DNA of 64,000 nt from Motacilla alba alba. Taxonomy: Eukaryota; Chordata; Aves; Passeriformes; Motacillidae. The number at the start of each line of letters is the position of its first letter. Within the stretch, counting starts at the first letter, position 1. This document shows, piece by piece, positions 1 to 11,800 of the stretch. Location: NCBI RefSeq assembly GCF_015832195.1, contig NC_052027.1, forward strand, positions 8,180,149 to 8,244,148. The letters are read 5' to 3'. The notes beneath the pieces are model-generated. The model was not told the DNA's origin, did no database searches, and saw nothing but the letters and a program-made list of their open reading frames with translations. The translations under genes and the position numbers were made by a program.

Positions 1-3000
1 CCAGAAATGGGAGAAAAAAATCCTCCTTTGTTTTATAGTTAAGTGTTTCACAGCCAGCTAATCTTTATTATTATGGCTATTGAAGCAATTAAACAGATTA
101 AACAGAATTAACTGTTGTTTTTCTACTAACATAAAGATGGTCTCTTAATCCCACATGCCCTTTTTTCTAAGTAAATTGTACTTTCATTCCTAATTCCAAG
201 AAGATTGTGGTGGGGTATGTATTTTTATCTATGCAGGTACTGTTGCTGTTAGCAACATTTTTTAAAATGACCAACTAGCATATGTAACTAAAACCTTGTT
301 AAAAAACTCATTAAATCTTAAAAATGGTTAGATAAATTAAAGGAAGTAGTAGCAGACTCCTGTATAACTCAGTACAAGAGAACATCAATATTGTTCATTG
401 AACAGTCTATTCTTCTAATTTTAAAAGAACAACTATTTGTCATGGTTCCTGTCCTTGGGCTGGCAGTTATCTAATTAAATGCATATGAAATTCAAAAGCC
501 TTTACTGAGGGACAGTAATTTTCCTTGGTTGTTTTTAAAGTCACCAAGAGGAAAGAAGAATTACATTGAACAGATAATGGATAAATTTCTCCATTGTGCA
601 TTAAGGTCTTGCATTAACTAATCATCCCATGGTTATTAATCAATGTGTTATCTTATAATTTGAAATTAGAGGTTCCGTTCTCATTATTGCTGACTCCAGG
701 TAATAATACTTCCAGTCCTTGATTACCATGACAGTCCAATGTACTGCCTTGCAAAATACCACAAAACTAATCAAAACCAGGCCAGATCTATCTATAAAGA
801 GCATCTCCAGTGCATTATGTTTACATGACTCTTCAGCAGGGTATTTTTCAGTCCAGGCTTTCCAGAATGCCCTCTGTGCCATTTTCACATTGATGTGTGT
901 CTGCCCCTTTTTCCATATCACCATCCAAATGGGATGTGCTGGTTTATATTTGATGGTATTGGAAGACAGAGACACTGCTGGAGGTTTTTGCTTAAAGGAG
1001 GTGATTCCCTCAGTCATGCCAGGATTATTCCAACGGGTGGATTGTTGCAGGTGCCCAGTAAGTACATGTGCAACATACAGAGAAAAGAGCATTTCAAAGT
1101 TGTGATTTCTGTACTAAATATAATGCAGTGTTCAAAGGAAGTTTGCAGACACAACCTAGCCCTGACTGCACCTTGTGAAGGTAGCCTGACAAATTAGAAG
1201 GCATAGCAATATGTAAATATATATATTTTAGCACAATTAGGCATATATTCTGGTGTTTCTGGAGACCTGTTTTTGACCACTGATTGTATATAAAGATGAA
1301 AACAAATTAAAGCAGGAGATATGAGGATGGATTCATGGGAAGGTTTTGTTACTTTCACCCCCTACAGTGGTTTCCTATTTCTTTACTTCTTCCCTAGGGT
1401 CAGAAATCCTCAGGCTTAGTGCACTTGAGGACCTTCTCTCCTATGGCTCATACTGAGGTTATGTTATTTAGAGAGAAAAATAGTCCCTGATTCTGTAATT
1501 GAAGCTTTTAAGGGCACGATACAGACGTTAAGATCTGACTATTCATGTGCAGCTGTGGAATTGGGATATTAGAACTAGATATTAGAATTGGAACAATCAA
1601 GTTAAACAAGTCTTGATCTGTACCACAATTATAGTGAACAATCCAGAGGGTGATGTTGGTTTCTTAACAGATTTGTGGTATTATGTAGTTTGAATTCAGC
1701 ATTAAAAAATACTGTAAAATGTTTCTCATCAAGGTCAAAGACAGTGCACTGTTTAAGGAGCAGAATGCTGCTTCTAACCCAAATTATCATTTAGTGAACT
1801 GCCAATAATGATCTCGGCTCAGGAATTTCCAGTATTGAACCCTTTTGATGGCAGAATAATGATGCTGTGAACAGACTCCTATTTCTGGTTTTGTCTACAT
1901 CAGTGTCATGTTCAAAAGCAGTTAAATAATTCTAATTTTTGGGCTTGTTGCTGTGTGAATGCACACTTTTGTTGCTTTTTTAAATACTGGAAAAAGGCAC
2001 TAAAAAGTCATTTCATGAATAGTGCATGTGGTTTAAAGCTAAATATTTTAGAGGTCTAGCATTCAACAGAGGTGAATAATGATAGACTTCACATTTAAAA
2101 AGTAAGGTATCCATTGTATTGGAGGAAGTCTGAGAAAGAGCAAGTCATTATGCACAATCAAATGAAACAACCTTTCTGTGGTGTGTTGGGATTCATATCA
2201 TCTACTTTAGCAGATAAGCTACGACATAGCAGAGATTAATCAGTTATTTGCTGTAATTAAATCACAAAAGTGCTTCATCAGCTTCCTGATGTCAGTGCTC
2301 TTCCACTTGCTTATATCCTGGCTGTGCTTGAGCCAACACAAACATGCAAAAAAAATGAACTCTTTGAAAGAAATGATATCCCAACATGTCAGAGCTAAAA
2401 CCTCCACAGTATTAAAATTATACCCTGCTGAAACTTATAATGTCCTGGAGAGATTTCATTATACTTCGTACACTGAAGTTTGTGCTGAACTCTGAAATAC
2501 AGTTCTCACATCTGATAAAATATTAAAGAAGGACAAATGTAGGGCTTGCCAAGCTGAGGTGCTGTACACTTGTCCGTGCATATTTGGCCTTTCATGACTT
2601 CTTGTGCATCTTTACTTATTGTTTCCAAACGAAGTGTATTGTCACGAAAATGACATTGTACTTGGAGAAATCCTATCAGGCAAAGTCAACCCCTAAAATA
2701 AGTGTTATAATAAATATGCAGAAATGTCATTCTTTACATTAGCCCAAAGGTTTTGTATAGCTTAAGGATATGTGCAGTAAGCTAACTATAAAAATAGAAG
2801 CTTGACAGTGGGGATGAATGTGTGTGTCAAAATAATATTACTCTTTCTGGGAGGATGGCAGAAAAAATGACACTACATCCACCAGCATGATTTTTATAGA
2901 TCTGCCTCTTTGCCAGATGTCACCTTTTATAAACTACTTTATAAAAACATGACAGCGTAGTGAAGTAGTGTGTTTATAGCTTGATAAACTTTTGTAATAA

Positions 3001-3340
3001 AGTTAGGATTGGCTGAAAATTAAAGCCTTAGAGCCTACTCATTAAGCATTTGAGAAGCTTGCTCAGATTTAAAAAGGAAAATATTAAAGAAATATGCAGA
3101 ATGAGTCACAGGCAGTAAGTGGTCTTTTCCAAGAGAGAATGGCTTATGGTTGTGTTTACCAGTATGCCATGCAATAACCTTTCCAGATATATTACTGGGA
3201 TTTTAGAGAATAAAGTTTGCATTACTTTAAATGTAAACACACAGAGACAAAATATACAGTGTGTATTAAATTATATGTTTCCAAAGAGTGCTGTGAGGAC
3301 ATACAGGATTATACTATAAATATCACCCCAGCATACAATT
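1..3340. other. AT-rich non-genic stretch
   Basis: No gene, RNA or mobile element is recognisable here. The sequence is AT-rich with many short T and A runs. Open frames exist on both strands between about 640 and 1197, the longest being 150 codons on the minus strand. They overlap one another in three frames, carry no known motif and are judged chance. A short imperfect direct repeat of 'aaacagatt' type occurs near 90-115. Confidence 0.6.
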
Positions 3341-3408
3341 GTTTTATTACATAATAAAGGTCTGTATATTACCCTCTGCTGCACCATGTGACACATAATT
3401 CAGATTTT

Positions 3409-3694
3409 TCATGACATGTCTAATTTATACAAGTCTCTGGCTCTGGAAATCATACAGGAATAATATCTTGTACTCAAACTGTTACTAGCCTGAAAGACTT
3501 CAACACTGGAATTGCTATCCCAGAACAAACACTGGTCTGTGGAGGCTGGGGTCACCTCTCTGTGTGCTTCACTAACTGCAGTGCAGGGAGAAAAGTCCCC
3601 TCTGGTCTGTAGGAAGCTTTGACAGACACCTTGAAGGCAGAGATGCAAAGACCTCCTGTATACCCTCTTGCCTCTTACAGAATTCCTGTCATAC
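3409..3694 (-). other. Protein-like continuation downstream of the candidate exon
   Basis: Immediately 3' (minus-strand sense) of the exon-like block at 3695-4000, the sequence stays protein-like, but in shifted frames. One frame runs from a stop at 3689-3691 through about 38 codons. Another frame is open to a stop at 3409-3411 and ends with residues LYKLDMS. A minus-strand AATAAA lies at 3343-3348, about 60 bases beyond that stop. Two readings are possible: a decayed gene copy with one stop and at least one frameshift, or non-coding intron sequence with chance open frames. The product is not recognised. AATAAA is common by chance in AT-rich DNA, so it adds little weight. Confidence 0.2.
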
Positions 3695-4000
3695 CTCCCT
3701 CCTTGCTTCTTCACCCAGAGAAACTTTTGAAACTATTCCAGCAGACTTTATTCCATCCATACTAATAGCTGGTGAGGAGAGGCCATGGGCAGTACGTGCA
3801 GGGTCCTGGGCATCAGCTGCCATCACAGGGAGGCTCTCCTGGACAATATGAGGTGAAATCCTCTGTGTGCACATGGATTGCTCATAACTGGAAGTGCTGA
3901 TCTGCTCAGAAGCAGAAATGCCACCACTTGAAGAAACAAACACGTTTATTTGCTCAGCCACCTCTTTTTGACAGACACAACTTGAAGTCAAAATAATCCT
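3695..4000 (-). CDS. Candidate coding exon, product unidentified
   Basis: On the minus strand this 306-bp block is open throughout as 102 codons. It is preceded directly by the TAG of an acceptor-like 'gtatgttag' (4001-4003) and followed by a donor-like GAG/gtatga (GT at 3693-3694). An exon of 306 bp would be symmetric, phase 0 to phase 0. The reading frame closes at TAG right at the acceptor and at TGA just past the donor, which is the boundary pattern expected of a real exon. Codon choice looks coding: balanced, Ser-, Ala- and Glu-rich, few Trp or Cys. It resembles a disordered region with segments such as SSSGGISASEQISTSSYEQS. The polypyrimidine tract upstream is weak. No family is recognised. 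It could instead be an exon of a decayed gene or a chance open frame. Confidence 0.3.
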
Positions 4001-4276
4001 CTAACATACAAGATCTTCTGTACAGAGTGAACCATAAGCAAGCTGCTTTTTCACAAATCATTTCTGTACCTGAGAGTTTTCTAGCAATGTGAAACATATT
4101 CAAGCCAATGTTGAAAATATTACTATCCTTTTAGTTGTGTTTGAAGTTCTTAACCTTTCCCACTTCTACCCCCCTAGAGATGCACTTTCTTGTGTAACTT
4201 CAAACTAAACACAGTCTTTCTCTTGGGCTATGTAGGTTTGCATTTTGTGAGGAAAAACACACACAAACACGATTTA

Positions 4277-4462
4277 GAATCATAGGAAAATAGGCTTGGA
4301 AGTCTCCCAGGAGGCAGTCAGTGCACTCTGCCATCCCATGGCAGTACCAGCCGGTGTTGGTTTATGCTGATGCTCTGCCTCTCAAATGTTTGTTTAATAC
4401 TTTTTCCCCACAGATCTTTGGTGATGGAAGCTCTGCAATATCTCCAGAAAAATCCATTCTAG
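4277..4462 (-). mobile_element. CR1 LINE 3'-end fragment (old, diverged)
   Basis: The block begins 'agaatcataggaaaatagg', followed by a 'cttggaagtctcccagg' segment, which is the reverse complement of a CR1 3' terminus with its TCTATGAT-type tail. Further in, 'ggtgatggaagctctgcaa' near 4421 matches the CR1 'ggatggagactccacaa' region seen in reverse orientation. It is much more diverged than the 13-kb and 40-kb copies, so it is probably an older subfamily. The inner boundary near 4462 is approximate. Confidence 0.55.
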
Positions 4463-4590
4463 TATTATACTATTAATTTGGAGATGTTGGGGGGAGGGTT
4501 TTTTCCCAGGTGTCCAACCCAGCCCTGTCAAATTTCCAGAAGCAAACTGGGGTTTTTTTCTTGTTTTCTCAAGGGGTTGGATTTGGTGGT

Positions 4591-4649
4591 TTGTTTTTTT
4601 TTCTTTTTTTTTTTTTGGGGGGGGGGGGGGGGGGTGGTGGTGGGAGGGG
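4591..4649 (+). repeat. T-tract followed by an 18-base G run
   Basis: Nine T, one C and 13 T (4594-4616) pass directly into an uninterrupted run of 18 G (4617-4634), then a G-rich stretch with TGGTGGTGGGAGGGG to 4649. The plus strand can form G-quadruplexes; the minus strand is C18-A13. Length calls in such a tract are error-prone in sequencing and assembly. Confidence 0.9.
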
Positions 4650-5083
4650 CAAGTGTTTGGGTTTTTTTAATAAGCCTAGTTAAAAAAAGAGAAAACTGTT
4701 GTATCAAATTTTACTAAGCCTAATTTGTAGTCCTTGTGTATCCCAAGAAAATGGTGCAGTACAACAGCAAAAGCATGAATTTGCAGAACAACTTGAAGCT
4801 GAGCTTTACTTTAGTATTTAATATGGAAATGAATCCAAAAGAACCTTTTGTTCTATAATACATCTAATGGATGGGAGTTCTGCTTTGGATGGCATAATAG
4901 GAAAAGTGGCTCGCTCATGTGATTAATGGTCTCTTGCAGGTGTAGTCTCAGTGGGTGCCTCTCTAAGTGTGAAAGCTCCCACAACAATATGGAGGGCACA
5001 GGATACTGGGTTTTCCTGGGCATTGCTCCTAATAGCTGAGCACACATGAGCAGGATGAGGGAGAGCATCTCCTGTACTGCCTG

Positions 5084-5219
5084 CAAGAACCCAAATGACA
5101 AGATCCCAAATGACACCAAGATCCCAAATGACACCAATCCCAAAACTCCGTGACCCATCAGGTCCCTGCAAGATCCCAAATGACACCAATCCCAAAACTC
5201 CTGGGACCCATCAGGTAAC
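5084..5219 (+). repeat. Small nested minisatellite
   Basis: A 'caagatcccaaatgacac' motif recurs with starts near 5084, 5099, 5117 and 5169. The last two copies belong to a larger 52-bp unit (5117-5168 and 5169-5219) that continues through 'caatcccaaaactcc' and 'gacccatcaggt'. Differences between units are few, so the duplication is fairly recent. A minus-strand open frame across it reads a VSFGI-like repeat; this is a by-product of the tandem structure. Confidence 0.85.
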
Positions 5220-5323
5220 AGGGCAGTAAAGGAGTCACCTGGTTGCATTACAATGCCCAAGAGGGCACTGAAGGGCTCCTTGGGAGGGAGAACATGGCAA
5301 AAGCTTGAGATGAAGGAGTCTCA

Positions 5324-5387
5324 CAGAAAATAGCACAGAATGTTTGTTCACAATAGCACACCATGTTTTTTCAGAAAATAGCACAGA
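5324..5387 (+). repeat. Short direct repeat, period 48
   Basis: The 16-mer 'cagaaaatagcacaga' occurs at 5324-5339 and 5372-5387, with a related 'caatagcaca' between them near 5351. It is a local duplication next to the minisatellite and shows no coding or RNA signature. Confidence 0.7.
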
Positions 5388-5389
5388 CT

Positions 5390-6505
5390 TCCCTTGGCCC
5401 ATCCTCTCAGTGAGGAGCAGCCAGAAGGGAGGTGCTTCCAGGGCACATCCTCTTGTGCCCATCTCCTGGACCCCAGTCTGGTGATAGCTGATGTGTCTCT
5501 GAGCACTGCTGATTATTCCCCTCTCAGGAAAAATCTAGGTTGTGCTAGAGACAGATCTGTTCCTTAAATTCTCTGCCCTGTGAAAGTTGACCGCACAGAT
5601 TTTGACAATGGTACTAGATTTTTGGGGAAGACACCTGGCTGTTTGGGGCCCAGTATCCCTCATATGTCCCTGAATTTATCCCATTATTTATGCAGTGCTC
5701 AAACTGCTCATGGTACTTACCAGATTGTTAAATAGCACAGTCCTTGCCTTAGAGAGGCAAGTGAATGCTCTAATGGAGGTGCTCTGGTAAATATCTAAGT
5801 ACTCATGATTGGTTGAAATGGAAATAGAGGAAAATTACATTATGGCATTAGAGTGGGTTAGATCTGATGATATATTTTTTGTGTGGTGAGGGTTAGTTTT
5901 TTTTCCTCTATGACTCCATATAGCTTTAAACATGGGATCTTAGAAAACATTGGTTTTACTGCTGATCCTGCTCTCCGTGGTTTAAGTAAACAAGTTTCAC
6001 TTAGCTCCCTGTGCTGAGGTTCGTGCTACTGCAGCCAAATGCAACTATTCTGAAACTAAATAGTTCAGGCTTGAGGCTCTTTGGCTTGACTGCTTTTCTG
6101 CTGATTTTGTGGACTGAGTGGACTCCCTGAGGAGTCACATGAGCAGTGGGGTCAAGAGCACTGTAGTTTGTCCAGACAATTTTTTGACTGTGCAATTATT
6201 TGCAGGTTCTAATACACCTGTAAATTTCTATATTCCAGTGTTGACATTTGTAAATTAAAGAATTTCCAGATGCATGTGTTCTCCTGATGGAAGTTCTTAC
6301 GCTACAAGTGGAGCACTTAAACAGCACTGCCTATTTTCTTCTAACATCCTGGCTTTTTCTTGATCTTTCTCCTGTCATGTTGCTTATTGTGTTTTTTAGA
6401 GTCTTGGCAAAATGAAATCCTTTTGGCAAATGTCATTTTTCTATGCATGATTCCAAAGGGATGGGTCTGTTTAGACTTTTATCTTTGCTTTGCTTAGTTC
6501 TAAAA
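5390..6505. other. Non-genic stretch
   Basis: Nothing recognisable. The first ~100 bases are moderately GC-rich; the rest is AT-rich with short open frames only. Confidence 0.5.
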
Positions 6506-6540
6506 AAAAAATAGGGGGGGTAACCTTCCCCCCACCCACC
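6501..6540 (+). other. A-tract and G7/C6 inverted repeat
   Basis: A nearly pure A run (6502-6511) is followed by seven G (6514-6520), a seven-base spacer 'taacctt' and six C (6528-6533). The G and C runs can pair as a GC-only stem of six pairs. This is a simple-sequence oddity; no polymerase III or RNA gene context is visible. Confidence 0.6.
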
Positions 6541-8835
6541 TTGTTATACTTGTGGAAACAGATCAAACTTACTGTAACAGCACCAAAATTACACTGTGAA
6601 TTGTGTAGCCATTTCATGCATTCTCTGTATGCTATGTGTGTTTATTTGCATGAAATTCAGTCTAAGGGCCCTTGGAAAGGTGTAGGTGCTCCCATGTGCA
6701 GGAGGTTTAACTCTGGCTCCGTGTGCTTCATGGGCTCCCAGCTCAACCTGTGCAAGTCCTTCCCAGAATGTCCCAGGAGGAGGCTTGACCTTGTGGGTTT
6801 GTATCCAAAGCTGGATTCGAAGCCCAGAGGAATGCAGCAGTGTTTTGTTTGGCTCATTTCTGTGGAAGGTGCTCGTTCCCTGCCAGCACTGAATGTCAGC
6901 TGTAAAGGTATGGGGTGATTCTGCATCACACACAATGCGCTGCCTTGTTCCATTCCATTTATTCAATACTTTGTCCTTTATGTTTTCACTCTCTGGTCCT
7001 TGATGGTTCTCGAGAAAGCACAAAGTGAGGTTTTGTAGCTGATTTGGGAAATAGAATTATGAAAAGTTCTGTCAGGTATATAATATGGTGATTTGATCAT
7101 TTGCCATATCTGCTACTTCATTTCTTCATGTTATTTTGAAAAAAAAAAAAAAGATGAGATTTCTTTAAATTCTACTTGCAAGTTATTTTTAAATTTATTA
7201 TAAACACAAAATATGAAGTAATTATAAAATGAAATTAAATAAAGTGAAAGGATTACAGAGCCTTCCATTGTATGCCTAAGCATTAGACAGAAAAGATTTC
7301 AGCCAAACTAAATATGTAGTTGGCCATTTCCTTGTTTGAATGCTGATTTTTTTTTAATGGAATTTTATTGTACTTCTCTTGAAGTAACTTTTGGAAACAG
7401 TAGTTTTCCATGACTTGTAGCCAGTGAGAGCTGTCTGGATCATTGTCAGGTATTCAGGCTCCTCAGCTGGGGTTTCTTATGCTGAGTAAGTGTCCTCTGA
7501 AATTCAATGTCACAGTCTACCTTCTTCTGTTACTTTTGGAATATGTTGCAAAGACACATGGAATTCAATTAGTTTTAACCCACAAGTCTCACTTCTTTTG
7601 CTCAGCAGAAAATCTCTCACCCTCTTTGTCTTCTCTTGCTAGAAAAACTGTACTTTATGTAGAAGAAAGGTGTTTGATTAACTTTATTGGACTTAGTATC
7701 TGACTCAAAGTAGGTCAGCAGTGAGGTACTGTGTGAAGGTGTGATGAGATTGGAGAGAATTATTCCAAAAGCAGGATAATCTCTGAATTAGAAAAAGTGC
7801 ATGGAGGAATGGATCAAGAAGGGGTATAAGTAGAGTGTTTTCCAGAATATTAAAAATAATGAAACTTTTAAATTATTGCTTCTGGTAAAACAGACAATGT
7901 TCTTAAAACTGAATATGGTTTTTCTGGATGACTACTTAGGACTTTGTGGCAATAAATCATTACTTAGTTGAGAAAATCCTGCCGAAAAAAAGAGGGATAT
8001 TGTGATAGAAGGAAAGCTTTTACAAGTGATTCATTCTTTCTTAACTTCAACTTGGATAGTTATGAAACTCATTGCAGGGGTGTTGTTGTCTGGCATTGTA
8101 ATTTTGGTAAATACTTGAGTGAGACTTACGGAGATGAATACAGGATTATGCAGGTGCCATTTACTATCCATCATTTTTTCTTACTAGTTTGGTAAATAAT
8201 ATTTAATTTTATTTATCAATGAAAAATACAACAGCAAAATAATTCATCTTTCCATCTTAATATTAGCTGAAATGAATAATTTTGTTTGTGTGTTACAAAG
8301 ATATAGGTCCCTCTGTTTCTGCAGTGTTTGGCAGATGCAAAGTAGGCTTCTTTTAAATAAAACTGCTTAAAATAAACAAAGAGCATGTCTAGAAAGTAAA
8401 AGAGGCTGTTTAAATCATGGCCACTTACAAATTCAGCATGTGAGGATCTTGGTAAATTACTTTTTTCGACTTTGAAAATTTTGCCTGTGCGTGTGGTTGT
8501 TTTCCTTTACAAAGAAAATTAAGTGAAATGATCAAAGCACCAATTTTCATTACTCTTGTTTTCCTGACTACCCCCAAATGATGATGATTGATGTTTGTAT
8601 TTTAACAGCTTCAGCTGAAGGGTCCACTTAACTGCATCTGTTTTCTATTTTATAATGGGCCAAGGTAAATCATCTTTTTCTTATATGTACAGTCTACCTT
8701 TCTTGGGGTTCTTTTTGTGGGCAGAGGAAATCTACTTAAAATTCCATTAGTTCCTAAGAGTTGGTTCTTGAGACCATATAAAACCTGTCCAAAAATGTGA
8801 CCCATGAACATACCAGAGCTATTCACCACAGCTGT
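6541..8835. other. Non-genic stretch
   Basis: Bases 6660-6930 are more GC-rich and carry open frames in several phases on both strands, with no recognised product. A run of 15 A lies at 7139-7153, inside a very AT-rich section (7130-7260). The remainder holds no recognisable gene or repeat. Confidence 0.5.
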
Positions 8836-8860
8836 CAGAGGAATATGTGTTATTCCTCTG
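8836..8860. other. 10-bp perfect inverted repeat
   Basis: Arms 'cagaggaata' (8836-8845) and 'tattcctctg' (8851-8860) are exact reverse complements separated by 'tgtgt'. A 10-bp hairpin is about the length expected by chance once in a window this size. Confidence 0.6.
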
Positions 8861-11800
8861 TGTTCCATGCTTTAAAATAAATACTTTGTGGTTTCCATTT
8901 CTGCAGTCTCTGGCTACCCTGAAAGTGATGTTGATCTTGGCCACATGGCATAAAGACAATGATTCTTTTCCACAAAGTAATAATTATTTTCTGTTAATGT
9001 TATTGAAGTTGATTAAGAAATATTTTACTTGTGGAACTCTGCTTTTCCAAGTACCAGTAACTGTTCCTCTGGAAATATAATATTTTAAGTTTGTGTGGTA
9101 GAAATATGAAACTATTCCAGTATAGGTGATTTCAATTTTTTGACGGGCTCCAGAAGAGAGCAACAGGGTTCACCTTGTAGAGTTGTAATTTCAGGAATGT
9201 CAGTTACTGAAATTAATTTTCAGATAAACCCAAAAGAAATATAGACAGAGGGAAACTTTGTGACTGATTAAAAGAGTTTGTAGTTCATCCCTGTAACAGG
9301 AACTAGGCAGCCAGCTGGTTTGAACTTTTAAGAAGAAATTTCAGTTTAGATTTTGATTAAGGGACTTCTTCTCGGTCTGCAATTCAAGGACCCGTTCATA
9401 TAAAAGCCCTGGAATTTCATTGCAAACAGATTTGAAAGAGAGAGTTAAGCCACCTCAACTTCAACCTCAGACAGAATGGATCGTCTTAATCACTATGAAC
9501 CCGTGCCATTAGTGCTGAGGTGGGTGATAAATAGCCTGTCTGATGTCTCCATCCAGTCATCCTCCTTTGTAGCTGTGGTATTGCAACACTTCCACTTCTT
9601 TCTGGTGAGCTAGGAGACCATAGATAATCACTTAAGTTGAGATCATATTAATTATATTGACAGCAAAATGAAGTATCTTAATTTCCCACTATCGATCAGA
9701 AGATTTTTTGTGAGGCTGCAGGGCTTGGATAGCTGTCTGTTGGACCTGCTCTTCATGCCAGAGGTCTGCAAAGTGTCTCATATGCAGCCTTTTGCTATCC
9801 TCCATAAAATCTAATTTCTCATTTGATAGATGTTTTGTGTACTGACCAACACTGGGATATGACTTTGTGCATTTAAGGGGTCAGTCTGTAAGGCACAAAA
9901 AAAAAGTAACCCATTTATATCAACCTCGAATGTCAGCTAAAATCTCATGAGAAGCCAGAAACGCTGCAGATGGAGCTCTGTAAAGCATCCCGGCCATGTG
10001 AGCAGCAGAATTCTTTTCCTGAAGGTGGGAGGTTGTGTAACAGCCCATTGTTAGCAAAGTTCTTGGTTGATTTGTAATTAATCATGTGCTGCTGTTTGAC
10101 AGTACGTAATAGAACTAGAAAGCAATCACTTACAACAGGAAGCAACTGTCAATTAATGCACTAATACGCTAATGAATCAAGTTTACCAAAGGTGAAGTAA
10201 TGGGAAAAATGAAACACTGAGCTTCTCTGTGCAGAAAAGTCATCCTTTAGCATCTCAGTTCTGTTTTGGTGGTTTTCAAACAGTGGCTCCTCATTGTCCT
10301 TGCAGTGCTCATGTAGGTTCATGCTGATGCTGAACTTGCATGGGTTTAAACTTCCAATGTGATTAGATCTCACCTTACAGCTCAGAAAACCTGTGTATTT
10401 ATTTTAGTGAAAACATGAGGAGGCTCTGAAGCCAGTGCTCAGTTTGATTCAGCAATGTTTTTATTATTATTCAGGTAGTCCTTGTTTTCATAAGAGTGAG
10501 TCACATAATAAATGTGGTGGTGTACCAGACATTACCTGTAGTAGGCATTCCTAATATTTGACAGCCAGACAGATTTATTGGTTTGGGGGCTTTTTTTCAG
10601 ATCTGGCATATCACTGGTATTTGCACACAGAGCCCAAAATGTGCTGGGATATTTCTGTTTGCAATTCTGTGTACTCTGCCACAGGTAGGTGAAAACAAAA
10701 GCCTGAGACATTTCCATTTCAGAAACAGACTCCTGGCAATTTGGTATTGTGCCTCAAGGTTTCAGTAACCCATATTTCAGATTTCATTACAATGTGTTCT
10801 GTGATGTTGTTCTACATTATTTTTGTTTCCTGTTTAAAAAAGAAAAAAAAAATACAGTGATTTTGTGAGCCTTAAGATGTCTTTGCAGTAAGAGTTGGCA
10901 AATCTCAGCACCCTCCCCTGGAACCTAGGCATGGATAGCTATCTTTTTGAAATAAATCCTGCTGAATTGGCATCAGATGCACTGTGAAAGGGATGCAAAC
11001 AATGAATCTGTGAAGCTGTCAGCTCTGTATATTGCCTCATGGGCTGGGGTGTCCAGCAGTGCACAGTTCTTTCCATCTCCATGAAGGAGCAAGGCTGTGC
11101 AATGCCATATATATGGATTAATCTCAAACATGCAATTTATGGATTGGAAAGCCGTTGTAAATTTACCCCAGTGTTTTGCATTGAGGTGATTTGTATCTTC
11201 AAGCAGGAAACTGTGTCTATTTCCTGGGCAAATCACTGTGATATTTTAAGTGTCCTGGAAGCAGTCTGGCATAAAGGAATGCTGCAGGAGTTCTGCTAAT
11301 GGTGTTTGCCAGCTGTGGACATTGTGGTCAGCAGTGAAACCCCGGGTGTGGTGTAATTATGGCTTTGGGTTTATTTCACTGATTTTAATTCATACAGGCA
11401 CCTGGGGTACTTAGGTTTGGGTTTTTTACTCTCTTGATACAAAATAAATTTAAATGACATGGAATTATGTTTGAAGTAAAATGGACACAGCCTTTTAAAT
11501 TGGTTTGTAATGTTATTTCAGGAAGGGGTGTTCCTTGGGAAGGTGACATGTGGTTTGAAAATGTCAGTAAACTAGCACTTTTTTCACGTTGCCACCGTGT
11601 GTTGTGTACATTAAAATATTTGGAATTAGCTTTTGATTTATGTAAAAAATCAAGTAAGGTTTGGCTCTATATTGTATATTTTCAAGTAGTATATTTTAAA
11701 TATTTTGCTTTGTACCTGCTTTCAAAGTAGCTAAGGCAGCAAAAAACTATTTTATTATAAAATTTTGTTTAATTATCTATGCTGAACAAGTCAGCAACAC

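Noticed and set aside
640..1197. A 150-codon minus-strand open frame with 128- and 100-codon plus-strand frames over the same region
   Set aside because: No family motif or splice pairing, and frames of this length are expected a few times in 64 kb of vertebrate DNA by stop-codon frequency alone.
6811..6832. tRNA B-box-like 'ggattcgaagccc'
   Set aside because: No matching A box, no acceptor or anticodon stems, and the T-arm stem has a bulge.
9141..9175. 'ggctccagaagagagcaac', resembling part of CR1
   Set aside because: Match too short, with no CR1 sequence on either side.
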